Assembly (NCBI RefSeq): GCF_003672135.1
Contig: NC_039514.1
Span: 14,373,787-14,437,786 of the forward strand
Direction of reading: 5' to 3'
Length of the DNA stretch: 64,000 nt
Origin: Ooceraea biroi
Taxonomy: Eukaryota > Arthropoda > Insecta > Hymenoptera > Formicidae
How positions within the stretch are numbered: position 1 is the first letter of the stretch; each line of letters opens with the position of its first letter. A model generated the notes under the pieces. The model was not told the DNA's origin. It did not search any database and saw only the letters and a list, made by a program, of their open reading frames with translations. Positions 62,401 through 64,000 of the stretch are shown here, piece by piece. The translations under genes and the position numbers were made by a program.

Positions 62401-63094
62401 ACAAGCGCGAAAATGATGCTACATGAGACGCTTATTTCTAAGTTTTTTCATTTCTCAAATCTCACGTAAGTTCTTTTTCGATTTCGTTAAGTACATTTTT
62501 ATTTACATTTTTATAAATTGCGTTGATTTTATAAAAGGCAATTATATATGATTATTATTTCAATTTCCAGATAAATCTTGAGACGATTTAAAGTTTATTT
62601 CAAAATTCAATGAGAAAGTTTGATTTAATTATATTTAAAATTAATTTACATATCTGACGAATTGATTTCAAAGCTTCCGATAAAGTAATCACGAATGATC
62701 TCGCTAATAATATAATATAAAATACCTTTGTCTACGTCTTGATTTATAGGCATCTGATATCTGCTACGCTGTCATCTGTGTGTTCTCTTACGTGGCTGCC
62801 GGATCGGAGCAACGAAAACAGCAACAGCATCCGCAACAGCAATCACAGCAACAGCCACAACAGCCACAACAGCCACAACAGCCACAACAGCCACAACAGT
62901 CACAACAGCAACAACAGCCGCAACAGCAGCCGCAATCGCAGTATACGCCGCATCAACAACGTCAGCACTCACACCAGCTTCAGCTTCAACAGCAACAGTT
63001 GCAGCAGCAACAGCAATCTCGGTATCCCAATGTAACGTCGCAGACGTACAGAAACCCACAACCCAACAAGGATCCTCATCCTCGTCAACACTGA
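44464..63094 (+). CDS. MADD: MAP kinase-activating death domain protein / Rab3 GDP-GTP exchange factor (30 coding exons, 1956 aa)
   Basis: MADD (Rab3-GEF in flies) activates Rab3 and related Rabs for synaptic-vesicle and axonal traffic. Exons: 44464-44559, 44742-44910, 44984-45149, 45447-45627, 45713-45870, 45958-46258, 46433-46765, 47319-47431, 47577-48289, 48492-48727, 49472-49669, 50852-51223, 51333-51401, 51484-51684, 51800-51998, 52196-52291, 52378-52517, 52598-52756, 52910-53104, 53225-53312, 53502-53638, 53978-54118, 54820-54964, 55042-55171, 55455-55671, 55738-56010, 56316-56495, 61824-61896, 62064-62110, 62750-63094. The 5871 nt close in frame. Conserved landmarks are the uDENN start (CPRLVDYLAIVGAR), cDENN (LLELGVD-type and RDYNALSMSVMAFV, residues about 258-470), dDENN (YGNDVDSVDIATRVAMVRFF in exon 9), a Ser/Gln-rich middle, GEGVGWLKL, the death-domain-like region (about 1536-1651) and a C-terminal PH-like domain (about 1655-1840). 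Exon 30 begins with the conserved ICYAVICVFSYVAA. Introns 17 and 19 appear to use GC donors. Confidence 0.95.
46335..46404. repeat. Near-perfect 70-bp hairpin in MADD intron 6
   Basis: Arms 46335-46367 and 46371-46404 are inverted copies differing by about one substitution and one indel, with a 3-nt loop. The arms read AAATCTTATTA...GATATATAGATATAT. Confidence 0.85.
46929..46961 (+). CDS. MADD: Candidate 33-nt microexon of MADD
   Basis: The acceptor CCCTCACCACAG (ends 46928) and donor T|GTAAAT (46962) bound exactly 11 codons, AMQLMDQVGSS, with phase 0 on both sides. This fits between exon 7 (ends HLKQ) and exon 8 (starts AMASMTGPP). The similar starts (AMQ / AMA) suggest either an inserted microexon or an alternative to exon 8. 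Confidence 0.55.
49066..49147. repeat. Cluster of TTCGAA palindromes
   Basis: Five TTCGAA sites (49066, 49074, 49090, 49132, 49142) lie within 82 bp in MADD intron 10. They include an 11-bp hairpin with CGAAGTTTCGA at 49076-49086 and its reverse complement at 49091-49101. Confidence 0.85.
49180..49236. repeat. 57-bp hairpin with 26-nt arms in MADD intron 10
   Basis: Arms 49180-49205 and 49211-49236 are inverted copies with one mismatch around a 5-nt loop. The right edge sequence AGGCCTGT is immediately repeated. Confidence 0.85.
56656..56812. mobile_element. Mariner-like miniature inverted-repeat element
   Basis: About 157 bp flanked by TA on both sides (56654-56655 and 56813-56814). Terminal inverted repeats of about 29 nt read CTGAGTCAATTAAAAAGTTT on the left. 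On the complementary strand of the right end they read TTGGGTGAATCAAAAAGTTC. AAAAAGTT(T/C)GGTTC(A/G)ATTTT is shared. The TA target and AAAAAGTTCGGTT-type ends fit Tc1/mariner elements. There is no transposase frame. Confidence 0.7.
60212..60232. repeat. (CT)n microsatellite
   Basis: About ten CT units in MADD intron 27. Confidence 0.9.
62750..63094 (+). CDS. MADD: MADD last coding exon with Gln/Pro repeat tail
   Basis: The exon begins ASDICYAVICVFSYVAAGSE, which matches the conserved MADD C-terminus. It then continues for about 95 residues of Gln-rich sequence instead of the short tail of vertebrate MADD. Six 9-bp units (CAACAGCCA, the last reading CAACAGTCA) at 62849-62902 encode QQP five times then QQS. 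The acceptor is GATTTATAG and the stop is TGA at 63092-63094. Confidence 0.9.
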   Translation, partial: ASDICYAVICVFSYVAAGSEQRKQQQHPQQQSQQQPQQPQQPQQPQQPQQSQQQQQPQQQPQSQYTPHQQRQHSHQLQLQQQQLQQQQQSRYPNVTSQTYRNPQPNKDPHPRQH

Positions 63095-64000
63095 CAAAGG
63101 CAAAGGCACTCGCTTCCCTTTGTCCACACCATCCACAGCAAGAATAGCTGCGCTCCTTACGCCTGTCTACCTTGGGTATAAACGTGCTATCTCTTTTTCT
63201 CTCTCCAGAAAGTTTAATTTAAGGATTATACTCGAATAATGGGCAAGATAATGGCGTGACACACGTATACATACATATACATTCCGTTTTTCAGAGAAGC
63301 TCAGTTCTGTTTCTTCGCGCATAATAAATATCGCATGAGCACTCTCTCTTCCTTCCGCAAGTAAATTTATTAGCAAAGAATCGTTGTAAAAAAAACCCAA
63401 GAGTACGAAAAGAGTTCTGTCTATTCTTACCACGTGCTCATCGATTGTCCACGCAGATATTTATTCGGAGTCACGTAGCGTTGCGTCGATGTGATAGCTA
63501 TAATGGCATTCTTCTATTCGTCTTACACGCGGGCGCGCGTGTATGCGTCTTACCTAAAGCAATTAAATACAATAAATATATTTGTAACTGGCGGCACGAT
63601 TTTATATGATTACGCCATGACACAGATTGCAAATGTGATCGTTCGTGCTTAGAAGGAGCAAAGATTCATTTTGGCTCATCGTATAGACGGAATAAGTAAT
63701 CGATTGGTAAATGCCAATCTACAAGATTTCTCGCTAACTCTGGACTGTCGCTGTTGTTCTTAGGTTGATATTGGAACTTCGTAACAATGGAATGAAATAA
63801 ATTACAACAGGTAGCTCCCTTCGTTTGCTATCTCGTTCTTTTGCATTTATGATCAAGTCCTGCCAATGATTTATATTTCATTTTACTTGAATGTGAAATA
63901 TTAGCGAAAAATATCATGTGTAGGTATAGAAAAACATAATATCGCGTATTCTCTGTCTCAAGTGAATCAAAGTGGTCATTATTTTGTACGGTTTCGACTA
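63095..64000 (+). other. MADD: MADD 3' UTR and downstream flank
   Basis: No further coding sequence is seen. Polyadenylation hexamers AATAAA lie at 63571-63576 and 63796-63801, 480 and 700 bp after the stop. Either would give a plausible transcript end. Confidence 0.55.

Noticed and set aside
62772..63059. Minus-strand Val/Ala-rich frame over the last MADD exon
   Set aside because: Antisense shadow of the Gln/Pro repeat.

Overview
This is an insect nuclear genome window, probably from a hymenopteran and perhaps an ant. Supporting signs are AT-rich introns and intergenic DNA, GC/CpG-richer exons and promoters, many short introns with GT-AG borders, and proteins whose closest recognisable layouts are animal ones. 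The species assignment is inference. There are no prokaryotic features, rRNA genes, CRISPR arrays or convincing tRNA genes.

Six protein-coding genes are supported. From left to right they are: (1) Slu7, minus strand, single exon, a second-step splicing factor; (2) a 58-residue SMIM30-like membrane micropeptide, plus strand, head-to-head with Slu7; (3) Wnk, minus strand, 19 coding exons over 14 kb, a very large (about 3137 aa) WNK ion-homeostasis kinase; (4) mRpL21, minus strand, three exons, a mitochondrial large-subunit ribosomal protein; (5) a choline/ethanolamine phosphotransferase (CEPT1; bbc in flies), plus strand, at least eight coding exons plus alternatives; (6) MADD/Rab3-GEF, plus strand, 30 coding exons over 18.6 kb, a DENN-domain Rab exchange factor. 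Every intron of Wnk, CEPT1 and MADD was placed by hand. The exon lengths and phases close exactly into one open frame per gene, which is the main support for the models.

The most interesting region is CEPT1. Exon 5 exists in three tandem, phase-compatible versions (29930-30064, 31241-31375, 32771-32902). Each ends in the same GG(V/I)GKNGST(V/I)A core but has a different upstream membrane segment, so the enzyme probably has swappable transmembrane cassettes. A distant downstream exon (38421-38497) can replace the dilysine (KKHH) ER-retrieval tail with an acidic tail carrying a dileucine-type motif. An in-frame 99-nt extension of exon 2 is also possible. Together these could generate many isoforms differing in substrate handling or location.

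MADD has two probable GC-AG introns, a 33-nt in-frame microexon and a Q/P-repeat C-terminal tail. Wnk has a 72-nt cassette exon with tandem NAGNAG acceptors and two matching RFxV docking motifs.

Noncoding DNA holds several near-perfect foldbacks (9892-9965, 18531-18668, 46335-46404, 49180-49236), a TA-flanked mariner-like MITE (56656-56812), a 150-bp segment present twice (near 4283 and 6050), a 66-bp tandem repeat, many microsatellites, and CpG-rich islands that mark promoters or have no assigned gene (about 40.3 kb and 43.3-43.7 kb).
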